DNA of 64,000 nt from Combretum micranthum (Eukaryota; Streptophyta; Magnoliopsida; Myrtales; Combretaceae): assembly GCA_024138025.1 (NCBI GenBank), contig JAMXBD010000637.1, positions 124,001 through 188,000 of the forward strand, read 5' to 3'. The translations under genes and the position numbers were made by a program. Under the pieces are notes generated by a model. The model searched no databases. It saw nothing but the letters and a program-made list of their open reading frames with translations, and was not told where the DNA came from. This document shows, in pieces, positions 1 to 12,090 of the stretch (positions within the stretch are counted from its first letter, which is position 1; each line of letters starts with the position of its first letter).

Positions 1-1489
1 CATTATAGTTTGGAGCAAAACAACCTCTCCTAGGCATGCTTTGATCATATGGCTTATTGCTTATGCGAGATTACACACCTTGGATAAGTCGATTATGTGG
101 GCTATAACTCTCAAATTGCTGTTACATATGTAACCAAGAAAAGAAATCTCATGAGCATCTCTTTTGAAGTGTGAATGCTCCTAGGAAGTTTAGGAGGTAT
201 AGAGAATTCTCTATGATGGGTTGTTAGGAGACCATTTGCTTAAAATTCAGCTTCTTCTTTGCTTTTGACTATGTGAAGACCTTTTAACGTGAGGCAAAAC
301 AAGGCTCTAGTAGTCTAGCTGTTGTGTACTAAGATTAACCCATTGAAGCTTTGTTGAGGACTAGTAAGTTGTCTTTTGTAACTATGGACTTTAGTTATGT
401 TTTTTTACATGTTTTTAACTCTTATTCTATTGAGGAGCACTTTAGAGTGTTAAGGTCATTTTATCAACGTAGACATCCTTTTGTTTCTTTGATGTTAATG
501 TTGATCTCGTAGGCATCATTTGTGCCTCATTACGAGAAGGCAAAATATTCACCTTATCTACCCTTAACTCCACTCCACAAAAATGCCCCTAGCCCAATAA
601 AAAAGAATAAGAAGAAATAAAGAAAAAATTAAGCTAAAAATTTACACTTTCATTGTTCAACTGCCTTAGACTTTGCTTTTTGGGTGATTATTAACTGTTT
701 TTTTTTTTTTTTTACAAAACCTTTATTATTGCAAGTGTAAATTAGTAGAACTCGATAGACCTAAACAGAATTGCTTTGACTTGATTATTTGTTTAGCATT
801 AATAGGTGACTAAAGCAGTTTTGACTGGCTGGTTATTCTTCCATTACTTGATAATTGGAGGTTATAACTTGTCTTTATTTTCTACACTCTTTTTCATGGA
901 ATGTTGTTTTATATGTATTTTATATTGTCTTTGAATTATTGATATCAAAATGAGCTTATGTACACATGATTTTTTCATTAAATTCTCATCTATTCTCTCA
1001 TATAAATATATACCAACCTTTTGTTGTGATTGTTGGGTTTCTGCTCATTCTATTGTTATGTATTCTTTATAGGAAAATATTCTATAAAAAGTACACCATC
1101 ATCTATAATGAATCAAATATTAAGAAAATTCATATTGATGATTGTTTTAGAGAATGAATATGTAAAGAGACAAATGGACCAAAGGTGACTCCTTGTTTAA
1201 AATCGTCTATTCATGCTAGATTTTGGGTCTACTTGAGCCTTGAGAATACATACCCCATGAACTATACTTTGCATTGTGCTCTTCTTTTTGAAGTTGTTAA
1301 TAGGATCTGAATGGAAACAGAGGTGGTTAGGGGAAGATTCACATTTTTATATAACTAAGAAACACAATCATTTTAGTAGAAGAATGAAATTTGACAACGT
1401 ACTTGTTTCAAATTTCTTTACGTTCTTTCTTGCATACTCTGATATTTATTCATAGAACTGAATTTTTATTTTAATTTCAAAAAGATAAT
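1..1489. other. AT-rich intergenic sequence, no gene seen
   Basis: I found no coding exon or RNA gene here. Short open frames exist but have no family resemblance. Upstream exons of the ECA3-like pseudogene that follows would be expected here, but I could not recognise any. They are either lost or lie before the window. Confidence 0.5.
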
Positions 1490-1760
1490 AACGTTTGATG
1501 TGGTTGATGCAACTTATATTGGCCTTGTCACTATTGCCAGATACATATGGAGGTTTGTTTACTTAGTTGATGGGCCTAAATTGCCTTTTAGTGAACTGGT
1601 AAGTTCTATTCAAAATTTAAATTCTTCTTATTGTAATGCTTATCTCATTATAGTTTTCGATCCACATTAACTATTCTGTTTGGTTAAATATTGCCAATAT
1701 CAACAACAATCTTGTTATAAAAAAATATTTATAGCATAGTCTTGTTAATGGGTTTTCACT

Positions 1761-1783
1761 TGAGAGAGAGAGAGAGAGAGAGA
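1761..1783. repeat. (GA)n microsatellite
   Basis: About 11 uninterrupted GA units inside the long intron-like gap of the ECA3-like pseudogene. A simple sequence repeat with no further role seen. Confidence 0.9.
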
Positions 1784-2839
1784 TTTATAACTAATTTTCC
1801 TTAACTTTTTTATATATTAATTTCTACTGGAATGATATTCTGGAGCATGTTTAGCATTTTATGAAAACAGGTCAGAATGGGAGTATAACCAACAATAATA
1901 ATAAATCATATTAAATTTTTTCACGAGTCTTTTTGTCCATTTAGGGTGCTTATTCAAAATAATTACTTAAAGAGGGTTTAATTTTAAAAAAATTACTAAA
2001 TTATAGTTGCAAAATTGCATGTTTGAAGCGAAATAGAGGGAACCAATTATATTGCAATTGTAATAGGTGATACTACAGCTATATCGCATTGTCAAAATGC
2101 TATTATAGGAATGGATGTGCTAAACACACTTGTGGACCTCCAGTTGTAATTAGAAGGGAGGAGAGAAATAGCAGCATTGAGGGAGGCATCATTGAGGATG
2201 GAGCTTGGGATTTGGATTTAATGAAATGATTCGGAGTTTGATTTTGGAGATGGTTTCAAGCATATGTGGTTGGTGTGGTGTGAGTTTATCTTGTTCTTTT
2301 GTGATTTATTGTAATAAGGGTTAAGGAATTGTAGTGTCTATGTTATTATGGGTTCTTTGGTGGTGTTAGTGATCATATTAGAGCATCAGTAATAGATTAA
2401 AATCACGATTACGAATTGCAATAACAAAATACAATATGGCTAATGTATAAAAGCATGAAATCTTAGTTTATTGATATAATTTTTTTGTAATTTTATAAAA
2501 TCGTGATTATAAGCTACAATTTTGCAATGGATTTTAGTAATTTTTTTTAATAACCTATACATATATATATTTAGCTACGTTAGACATGTTCTACACTCTT
2601 TTTCATGTGGTAGCTTTTGGAAGCACTTATTTGGAAGTAAATCCTTAATGAAATAAGTTGAAAGTCAATCAGTAACATATATAACATGATTCATCTGGTT
2701 AATTTGACTCATATCCATAGACCAACTGATGAGTAGTCTTAAATGGCATTAAGAGCTTATTATAGTTGCTAATTGGGTGGATTAGATGGGATCTCTGGTT
2801 TTAAACCACTTTAGAGAAATTTCTAGACAATTTTATTAA

Positions 2840-3207
2840 TGGTTTATGTCAAAAATAGTACATGAACTTTCGCAAAAAGTTCAATTAGGTACCTAAAGTT
2901 TACTTTTGAATATTTTGGTATCTGAATTTTCACAAAAAGTTCAATCAGGTACCTGGAGTTTGGTTTTGATATTTTTGGTACCTAAAAGATGTTTTCACGT
3001 ACAATTTTTCTATCTGATTAAACTTACTTCAAGTAGGAAAAATGTACGTCAAAACTTGTTTCAGGTACCAGAATTGTCAAAACCAAACTTTAGGTAAGAA
3101 ATATGTATGTGAAAACTTATTTCAGATACCAAATTGTTCAAAACCAAATTTTAGGTACTTAGTTAAACTTTTTACCAAAATTTAAGTACAACTTTTAACA
3201 CCATCTC
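2840..3207. mobile_element. Palindromic MITE, Mutator-like by its 9-bp target duplication
   Basis: A 368-bp non-coding, near-palindromic element. The left arm reads through AATAGTACATGAACTTTCGC and the right arm is a diverged reverse complement (ACCTAAAATTTGG and onward). It is flanked by the perfect 9-bp repeat TTTTATTAA at 2831-2839 and 3208-3216. A 9-bp duplication is typical of Mutator-type transposition. It lies in the large gap of the ECA3-like pseudogene and helps explain that gap's size. Confidence 0.65.
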
Positions 3208-3666
3208 TTTTATTAAAGGAGTGATGGCTCTATTTGAATATATGATGATATAGTTACTATATATAGCTAGCCCCCTTCCTTCCCTTCTCAATTCTAGGTT
3301 AAATAACTATCCACTACATACTCCTAGGCCCCATTACCCATCTTACTAATGTCACAACAACATGCACTACAATTGCAAATAATTTACATAATTAAGAGAC
3401 ACATAATTACAATGTTCACATTAGTCCATTCCTAAAATACACCATACCCTACATGATTAAGACCTGTGAAGAGGAAAAGGACACCAGAGACTTCTCTTGT
3501 TTTTCATGTAGAAATGTGCTTAAAATGGACAACTTCATATCGTTTGCATGGGCTGGAATGTGTAACAGGAACCCATCAAAAGGACGTGTTGTTGTAAGCT
3601 TATACGAGAAGTGGGTTGGAGCAAGCTATTTAAAACCTTAAAATAGTTGGATTCAAATATAGAAAA

Positions 3667-3971
3667 GGATAAATTATACTTGAAGGTCCCAATATTTTGC
3701 GGTAAGTTCATTTAAGATCTTGCTGTTTTGAGTAGTTTAAAAGAGGTCCTAATGTTTGAAAAAGTGAGTTAATTAAGTTCTTCATTGACATGTACCACAA
3801 TGTAATGTGTTTTTTGGGTTTTAATTAAATATTTCTCTTATTAACATACATCAACAAAGATCTCAATTAAGCCACTTCTCCAAATAATGAAATCTCTTTT
3901 AAACTACTCAAAATATTAAGACCTTAAATGAACTTATCCTTAAAAGTTGGAGCTTTCCAGTATAATTTACC
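3667..3971. mobile_element. Second palindromic MITE
   Basis: The left arm begins GGATAAATTATACTTGAAGG. The right arm, read in reverse complement, begins GGGTAAATTATACTGGAAAG. Pairing continues inward through AAGTTCATTTAAG and GAGTAGTTTAAAAGAG, so almost the whole 305 bp folds on itself. I found no convincing target duplication. It is non-coding and lies in the same intron-like gap as the previous element. Confidence 0.6.
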
Positions 3972-5045
3972 CAGGTGAGAGGAAGAAGAATGACATCTTC
4001 ATATACATGATGGAGTGTTGAAAAGCACTTTGATGTGGGCAGGTTTCAAACTAAGAAAAAGGCGAAAAAGCATTGGGTAAATTCTTTTGATCCCGTTATC
4101 TACAATTTGTGCATTCACATGGTTAACTCAAAGCATAGATTTAGCTTTCCACTATCCTTATAATGTTGCTTCTTTGAGCAATATGGTGAAAGAGTCACTT
4201 TAGCTTCTTTGGGTTTATGCATTAAGTGCTAAACTCGTAGAGATTTTTATTTTATTATCTTTTGTGGTAAAGATATTATCAAGGGGGTGGAACTTAGAAG
4301 TGCAATTTGCTTAAAGATATTTTCACGCTAAATGTTAACTTAGTTAGTCAACTTTTTTTACTCCAAAACCAATTTTACTACTCTTAGTTGTTTTTCCATT
4401 TCAGATCAACTATGATTCTTGCTCAACAAGGGAGACAACTTATCCATGTAGTATATTTGAAGATTGGCATCCTTCAATGGTACCGATGACTGTCCTTGTT
4501 GTAGTTGAGATGTTCAATGCCTCAACAATATTAGTGAAAATCAATCCCTTCTGTGAGTACATTTTTCTTGAGTTACTGATTCTTTGTTCCAAACTCAATT
4601 TCTCCTCCTTTTCATTATCATTTTATTTTTCATAATTGAAAATTGAAACCCCAATAATTCTATTTATCTAAATTTGGCTTCATTGTAGTGCTATCCCTCC
4701 ATGGAGTAACTTATGGCTAGTTGCGTCAATCGTACTGACCATGCTTTTCAAATCTTAATCTTATATGTACATCCATTGTCCGTTCTTCTCTCTGTAAGTG
4801 GGTTCACTAACTATTTTTTCAATACACACCAATTTTCTTTATGCTGTCAATGAACCTTGCTATGTTTGCTTGCAGTTAACAACTTTATCATGAGCTGATT
4901 GCACTGGTGTATTGTATCTATCCTTCCATGTATGTCATCTATCAATATTTTAAGTTCTTGTAATTTTAATCTCAATCAAATTCAGGCATATATTTTATCT
5001 TTGTTGTGAAAAGGAGGGGGGATGCAACCTCCAATCAAGTAATTG

Positions 5046-7357
5046 GCCTTCTTGTCATGTGTAAAATACTATTGTTATTTCTTTTACTTTTTGCGGTGAA
5101 ACTTTTATGTTTCAGCATCTCATATTAGTCAAACTAGATGGACCTCATGCCTCTTAATATGGAATTGTTAGAGACTTTTATTCTGTTTCATCATGTTGGA
5201 GAGTGAAGAGGAGTGAATCTTCACTCTTTAACTTGAAGTACCATAAAGTTAAAGTCAAAAGAAATACCAGCCAAAAAGCACTTTAATGATCTTTCTCATA
5301 TTTAATGCATTGAGCTATTAACAATGGTTCCATGTAAAGAATCATTAACCTTATAAATTTCCTTGTGCATGCTAATGATGAGAAGTGTGACAGTTATGTA
5401 AATGAGGAAGTTTGTTAACTTTAATACCATCTTTGGGATGAAGCTAAAATACTATCCTTCTATGCATTACTATAACCAATGTTATTATGAACCTGTAGGT
5501 TATAATCATTGATGACGTCTCGAAGTTTTTCTCAAGAAATTCTATTGGTTATTTATTGAATTCAAATACTTTTCTTGTCTATATTTATTCTTGTTGTGTC
5601 ATTGATGAAATGAATTTAGGAAATGGCTATTCTTTCTCCCACTGAAGTATGGGCTTAGTTCACTGATTTTATTTTCATACCTGCCAATTTCAAATCATTC
5701 TTCCTAGTTGGCAATGGGATACCAATCTGTGAAAAATTTATATGTAGCTTCATGTTAAAATTTTATACTTTGCTTCTTTTCTTTTTCCTCATCTCTCGTT
5801 AAAATAATAAATCACTTTTGGTGACTAGGGGTCCTATCATGCATAAGATGAAGAAAGTATTGAAACTATGTTCTATATTGACAATTATTCTAATTATGAC
5901 TTTTCCTCTTTTCCTGGCATGAGGCTCAACTTTAGATTTACGAGAAATGATTTACAGCTAAAGAAGGAACTGCATGATAAATGAGGAGCTTGCACATTTC
6001 CAATTCTTTCATCCATGGTCAAACTTATAGGGCAGATAATTTTTGTTTCTCACATAGTTGGTGATGATGCTAACATAGAAGCCATATTCTATGCATTATG
6101 TTGCCTGCCTCAGCTTTGCTTTTTGCCTAGGTTCTAAGATGCCTCCGTATCATGCTCTATGTACCATTGGCAAATAGAGCATGATAAACCTCCGGTGTTG
6201 TATTTAGAAGTGTCACTATAGCACGATACAATAGGCCTCTCTTTGAGGCAATGAATAATCTAGAGAACTAATTTTTGCTCCTGTCTAATAAACATCTTAT
6301 TTGGTGCTATTTTTTTTTTTTTATTTTTTTTATCCTTTGTGGCTCGTTGTTTGGTGCTATTGAGTTGAAGAATTTTACATGGTACATATATCTAGTCCAA
6401 AAGACTGCAAAGAAAAGATGAAATTGAGGTCAAGGAATCCTGAGTAATACATCCTTTTCTCGCTTTTTCTTGCCATTTTAAACATGGAATAAATCTACTA
6501 TGCTATATGGACTCTTTTGCAATCTTGAATTCTATAAACCAACTCAAGATGTTGTGGCTTGGGTGAAGATGGAACAATTAAGTGTTTTTTCAATATGGTA
6601 CCATAATGAAGGTGCTTTTGTAGAAAGATTTACATGATTTCTGATTGAATTATATAATATATAGCATTTATGTAAGTTTAATTTTAGTGGCTCTAATAGT
6701 CAATTTTTCTTCGATGTCCTTACTTGTGCCTTCAAATGGTTATTTTATTCTATATTTTCCATTCTATAACCTTTCATTCTAACCAACAAAAGGTGGTCAG
6801 TATTTGTTTCTCCTAAAGATAGGATGTGTATGCTCAGCTACTCTATAAAGTTATGCTCTTCTTCACAACTTTTATGGATCTAGTTACTGTGCCTTCTATG
6901 CCTTTCTTTAGTTGGTAAATCTTAAATCATGTATGACGGATCCATGTATTTACGAGATATCAGGGAGGTTCAAAGTTAATATATGGTTTGGATCATATTA
7001 TAGATGAGGATAAAAACAAAATATCTTACTGTTCTTATCAACAGTTGAAGCTTGCATTGGAAGTAGGTCATGCATGAGGAATAATAAAGTGAAATAGAGT
7101 CTAACACTCGTCTACCATTACTATACAAAAAAATTATCAATATACAAGTTGGATAAAATTAATTATCAATATCTTATTGCAAAATCGCGTTTGTGAAATA
7201 GGATATTGAATTTTGTATACAAATTGCGTAAATAAATCATGATATCTAATTTGAATATCATTGCTATATTGTAAGTTTTAAAGGCAATATACATATTGTT
7301 GGCTTTAACCGTGACGTAGCTCTACATATATCACTTATTACAAACACAATATATGAT
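5046..7357. other. Intergenic, no gene seen
   Basis: AT-rich sequence between the ECA3-like pseudogene and the hAT MITE. It contains scattered short frames and poly-T runs (for example near 6310-6330), with no recognisable exon, RNA gene or mobile-element terminus. Confidence 0.45.
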
Positions 7358-7826
7358 TAGAGGTGCAAACGAGCTAGGCCGAGCTGGGCTTTTGCCAACT
7401 CAAGCTTGGCTCATTCATTTTTAAACGGGCTTGAGTCAAGCTGGGCTTTTAACAAGCCCAGAATGTGCAAGCTTAGGCTCGAGCTCGTTAAGCTTTTTCA
7501 AGCCCGAGCTTGGCTTGTTAGTCTTGTTTAGCATATATAATTGTTTATTATTATATTTATTATATTAAATTAATATAAATAATTACATTAATAATATAAT
7601 ATCGATATTATTATATATATTAAACAAGCCTGTTCACGAGCTTGGTTCATGAGCACTTAATGAGCCTGTTCCTAAGCTAGCTCGCGAGCTTGAGGACAAG
7701 CTTAGGCTCATCTTGTTTAGCTAAACGAGCCTAAGTTGAAGCTCGAACTTGGCTTGTTTAGCTAAATGAGCCAAGTTGGGCTTGAAACCACTTGAGTTTG
7801 AGTAGCTTGGCTCGTTTGTGGCCTTA
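7358..7826. mobile_element. hAT-type MITE with 8-bp target duplication
   Basis: A 469-bp non-coding element. The left end is TAGAGGTGCAAACGAGC and the right end, reverse complemented, is TAAGGCCACAAACGAGC, matching at 12 of 17 positions. It is flanked by the perfect 8-bp repeat TATATGAT (7350-7357 and 7827-7834). An 8-bp duplication and a TAG-G-TG start are hAT hallmarks. The arms are rich in repeated GAGC/GCTC words that can pair with each other, and the centre is nearly pure A/T (about 7530-7620). There is no transposase, so it would depend on an autonomous hAT. Confidence 0.82.
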
Positions 7827-7834
7827 TATATGAT

Positions 7835-8210
7835 GCTATATCGCCTTGCCAATCCACAATATACATATCAATATATTTCTCCCATATATCTTATTTTGTA
7901 CACACGATTTTGGTATTATATATCAGTAATTGTTTTTATTTTGACCTTATTTAATTAATTAATTTCAGTTAATATCCTAAATAAGAAATAATTTCAAGTG
8001 AAATAAGTAGAATAATCTTGGAAATGGCTTCTAGGTGGTGCTCAACAAGTTGAAAGAGTCTTAACACTCCAATCAATTACAATTATTATATGAATCTTTC
8101 TACGCTGTCATGTTTAATCCCGTGTGATTTATTGCGAGAATCATGAGCCAATAATTGAAGATACCACATGATTGGAGAGGAAGGTGGAATCCCTACTAAC
8201 TCCTTGGTGA
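7835..8210. other. Intergenic, downstream of the SCPL stop codon
   Basis: This stretch probably contains the 3' untranslated region of the minus-strand SCPL gene, because it adjoins its stop codon at 8211-8213. No other structure is clear. Confidence 0.4.
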
Positions 8211-11200
8211 CTAAAGCCGCTCCTCAGATATCCATCTTTTATACATGTAAAAGGCTTCTTTAGGTCTGTATTCAGGAGCTGTGTGTCCACCTCCCTGAAA
8301 CAAAATGCAATAGTGACTAGTGAATGGAAAGCGCTGCAATGTCTCATTATGTTTATGAGGTTGGTAGGTGAAAATCAAAAGTTTCTTGCCTTCACAGTTG
8401 CAAATGTCATCTGATTCGCGTATGTTCGCGTGTATCTGCAAATCAATAACTCAAAATTTCTTATTAACCTACTTGATAATCTCATTGAAAGTGATAAAAC
8501 ATTGGACTTGGTTTCTTGTCACTAACCCGCCTACTTGACCTTCAGCCATCCATGGTCTCCAATCGTCAATGATCGAATAGTTCAAAGATCTTATCCACGC
8601 TTGAGTGCCCAAGAACGGCACAGTCATGTCATGGTCACCACTGTTTAAAAAAAAAAAAAAAAGGATTATGTGATATGCCTTGGCTTCAAGTACACAAAAT
8701 ATGTTATTTTCATGCCAAACCAAATGGTCTTACTTGTATATTAAAGAACGGAGGCCTCTCTTACTGAGATTTACATGATACTGATAGCTGCTCATGACAT
8801 CGCTACTATACTTCAATCCGAAATTACATCTTTGCCAATAATTAACGCTCCCCTACCATTAGAATGTAATGTACTTGTTAATATGTATCACATATATATG
8901 TTGATTTACATCTTGTGAGTGTAATTTTTCCTTACATTTCTTATGTGAAGAGCCTTGCAAACACGAGGGTCGTTAATCCATTGGGCTGAAAGCGTGTAAC
9001 CATAAGTCTGTCAAAGGAACCATAATTATTTTACAATGAGGGCATAAGAGAAGTGTAAGAATTCATATAATGGACTAGTATGAATGATATTCCCTATTGC
9101 TTTGTGAAGTAAAGAGTGGGACAATGCTTTTGGCCTTTCTTAATTGAAGGGATCAAGCAAACTGTCAAAGCCATTTAATGAAGCAGACTAGAATTTAGAA
9201 ATTACACGGCAGCTCAAATCAATGCCTATTGGTTCAACAATGGGGAAGCTTTCGCCGATAGATCTTCCTCTCAACGTCTCCATTGGCTTTGGTGACGCAA
9301 ATCCACATACCGGTTCTAAAATTTGTGCTGGCTGGAGTCCTGAAACGCACTGAGTTTGACGAATGCCAAACATGACACAAAGTTAACAAAACATATTAAG
9401 AGAAGCTCTTATTCGGGTGTTAAGTCATCATACGTACCTCAGAGTAATATTGTAGGTCCTTCAAACACTCAGGACTTCTTGTGGGATCAAAGTACTGATA
9501 GTTTCCTTGACAAGTTCTCTGCAGGGACTGCGAAAGTAATCCAAAGAAAATTGAATATCGCAGCCATGATTCTAAATTTTCTAATTACATGTGGAGTTGA
9601 GGGCGGTTGATATGACATTTTCATGTATTGTAAGTTGGCAGTACCTCGTATAGTTCATCGGAGATGAGCGCCATTCCATGTGCATATGGTATCACGAAAT
9701 TTTGCTCCGTGGCAGGATCAGTTACGGGATTCCCAAGCAAGTATCCCTATTGTTATTTCAACTTCTTGTCATGAGAAGAGAAAGAAAAGCAAAAGGAGTG
9801 CATACAACAATGGCTAATTATGTCCAAACCTTGAGATTTATTTGTGGTTTTTGACCTTCCTCATTTCCTGCAAGGACATGATATATGTATAAGTTGATAA
9901 GGTTCGCACCATAATTATTTAATATAAAAGTTTAAATTTGTAGATATGGTATGAGCATTATATGTATCAGGTTGGGAATTTGACTTTGACTAAGACCCAT
10001 CAAGTAAATGATTTAATTTTAATGGTGTTATAACGAGTGCTTAGGAACTCGAACTTATGATCTCCTACTTTAATACCATGTTAAGGTTAATATCATAACC
10101 ATCTAATTTAAAAACTTAAGTTTACAGATATAATGTGAGCATTATATTTACAATATAAAATAAGTGGGTTATTCGATGAAATAAGTATAATTGATCTAAA
10201 CTCAACTTCATAATCTACTGATTTATAAGTTTAAATTTGTTGATATGATATAAGTTTTAGATTTATTAATTAACAGTCCACAACCAGCAGATAGCAAGTG
10301 GTACTTTTCTTCGCTAAAGAATTGTTCTATGTAAAATGTTCATACCATTGACGATCTCTTCAACAAGGATTGGAATAGTGATCCCAGAATATGAGTCTCC
10401 ACCAACATAGACTGGATTTAAGAGGAATTCCGTGTGATTTGCTAGCCACTGAAATTTGTAATCATACATAGATATATCATTAGGAGTTTTGCTTTTGGCT
10501 GAAACACACTTAGTTTCACATAAGAGTTCAAATCAATACACTCTAAATTGATAAATATTGATGTCATTACTTATTTGTGTAAAAAAATTTATGAGTGTCA
10601 AGCCAAACAAAATCTAATCCAATCACTTTGAGGCTATTTATGAATTCATAAATCATGATTAGTATAAAGTGGGAAGGGATTATTACCTTTCTTAGGAATT
10701 GGTTGAGTTGGTGCGCTTGTATGAAGTCACCTGATTGTAAAGCAAGTTCATTTTTGGCATAAGAAAACCCAGTACCAACCGGTGAATCTACAAATATAAT
10801 GTTGGACACCTGCAAAACGCATCATATTTCTCATTGAAATTATATGCTCCTTTGGTTCACTTCACATCATTTCCATTTGAAAAAGAGTCGAGTTTGAGCA
10901 TAAACTTTATTGAGTTCAAATCCTTGTGCACTTATTTCACAAATATTTAATTATTCTACTAAATAATCCAATTAAACACTCAACGCACACCTGTGAAAGT
11001 TAATCAATAAATATGAAAGATTACACTTTTTACCAGTTAGTCATGAAATTATTAATGAGGTAATTATTAGTAGTACTTCAAAACTTGAGAGACATTTGAT
11101 GAATGAAGGATGTCTCTATTATCCAACTAATACAATATTTTCAACTATCTAGAGCATTCATCTATAGTAACTTGAGGAATATTAACTCTTTATTTATAGT

Positions 11201-11960
11201 ATGATGATGACTAGTAGTCCTATACCTTTGTCCATGAATATGGATTCAAGATCAACTCAGGCAAGCTTCCATTATAATCAATTACTTTGAAATTTAGAGG
11301 ACCTGAAAATGAAAAATAAACAAAAAGATAATATTAAAACAGTGTCACAAGAATGCCTTGACGAAGCAAACGGAGAAAAAAAATAAAAAGGCAATAAGAT
11401 GAATCATTTTCTTATTATTATTTATTTATTTTGGTGTCAATCCTTACCAATTTCATAGACTAGACCAGAGAATGCAGAACAACCAGGACCACCAGTCAGC
11501 CAAAGCATGATAGGGTCATTTCCAGGATCTCTTTCCGACTTAACAAAATAGTAGAACAATTGTACACTTTCTGATTCTCCCACACCCACATACCTGAATG
11601 CATTTCCAAGAACAACATTAATTTATAAATTCTATGCGGAAGAGACTATTCAGTTAAAATTTTTACTTCAATATCTTAGAAAAATTTATTTATAACCATA
11701 ATAAACTGATTTAAAAACTCAATGAGTTGCTAAAACTAATGCAGCACATTTATAAATACATAAAAACATGGATACTAAGGATAATCATATAAAAATAGTG
11801 CTCACCCAGTTTCAAAGTAGAATGGAAGAGACCCTTCAAATCCTGGAAGAAACTTTATAGCTGACTGAGCAAATGTAGGCTTAAAAGACTCTAGTTTAAA
11901 AACTAAAATCAATATGTAAATATAGCAACACAGACTGAGGAAACAGCTTTGTATAGCCAT
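8211..11960 (-). CDS. Serine carboxypeptidase-like protein, clade IA type (peptidase family S10)
   Basis: Fourteen coding exons join in frame to 470 codons plus stop, the usual family length: 11806-11960, 11448-11593, 11226-11302, 10687-10809, 10346-10448, 9830-9867, 9645-9746, 9438-9527, 9206-9349, 8936-9007, 8734-8852, 8527-8640, 8390-8435 and 8211-8294. Every junction has GT-AG except the last intron, which has a GC donor (AAG|GCAAGA). Residues 1-33 look like a signal peptide. [11 protein letters not shown] (85-95) forms the oxyanion region, GGDSYSG holds nucleophile Ser186, GDHD holds Asp392 and GGGHTAPEY holds His447, so the triad is complete. GDSYSG, rather than GESYAG, and [12 protein letters not shown] point to clade IA, which includes vacuolar acyltransferases using glucose esters of phenolic acids. 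Sequence alone does not separate acyltransferase from peptidase, and no substrate can be named. An upstream in-frame ATG at 12008 would add 16 residues; the start at 11960 gives the cleaner signal peptide. It has no neighbouring paralogue. Confidence 0.93.
8388..8389 (-). other. GC splice donor of the last SCPL intron
   Basis: Reading the minus strand, the codons for ATVK end AAG and are followed by GCAAGA. The next exon resumes with GGGHTAPEY after TTTCAG at 8295. No GT donor keeps the conserved KGGGH join, so a GC-AG intron (8295-8389) is the simplest model. GC donors are rare but known in plants, and their extended consensus matches this one. Confidence 0.85.
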
Positions 11961-12028
11961 CCAGTTTGACACTCTCACTATAATTTCCTTCAGGTTTTGG
12001 TTGTTCATGAAATAGAGGAAATGATATC

Positions 12029-12090
12029 AATATATATGTGTGTGTATACATATACAAGTATATGTATATACATATACGTATACGTATATT
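12029..12090. repeat. TA/TG/TACG alternating purine-pyrimidine repeat upstream of SCPL
   Basis: About 60 bp of almost strict purine-pyrimidine alternation (TATATGTGTGTG, ATACATATAC, ATACGTATACGT words). It starts about 70 bp upstream of the chosen SCPL start, so it probably falls in the 5' leader or core promoter. Any regulatory effect is inference. Confidence 0.6.

Larger units (their letters stand above)
1490..5045 (+). pseudogene. ECA3-like P-type calcium ATPase pseudogene, C-terminal exons only
   Basis: Intact plant ECA3 proteins are Golgi/endosome P2A ATPases that pump Ca and Mn. Exon-like blocks in order: about 1490-1598 (a membrane segment ending DGPKLPFSEL, then donor GTAAGT); 4405-4552 after a CAG acceptor (YDSCSTRETTYPCSIFED, then MTVLVVVEMFNA); 4689-4793 (IPPWSNLWLVASIVLTML); 4876-4959 (degenerate, with TGA where the family has Trp); and about 4986-5045 (decayed C-terminal tail). 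Breaks: a 1-nt shift after MFNA near 4520, another near 4750-4757, the TGA near 4888, and only 26 nt between the last two blocks, too short for an intron. The N-terminal pump domains, including the phosphorylated Asp, are absent. Retained splice sites show it is not a processed copy. The family call comes from recognised C-terminal motifs and I am fairly sure of it. No functional product is expected. Confidence 0.78.

Noticed and set aside
966..1157. 63-codon hydrophobic open frame
   Set aside because: No family resemblance, A/T-biased codons, and not at the place or in the frame expected for an ECA3 exon.
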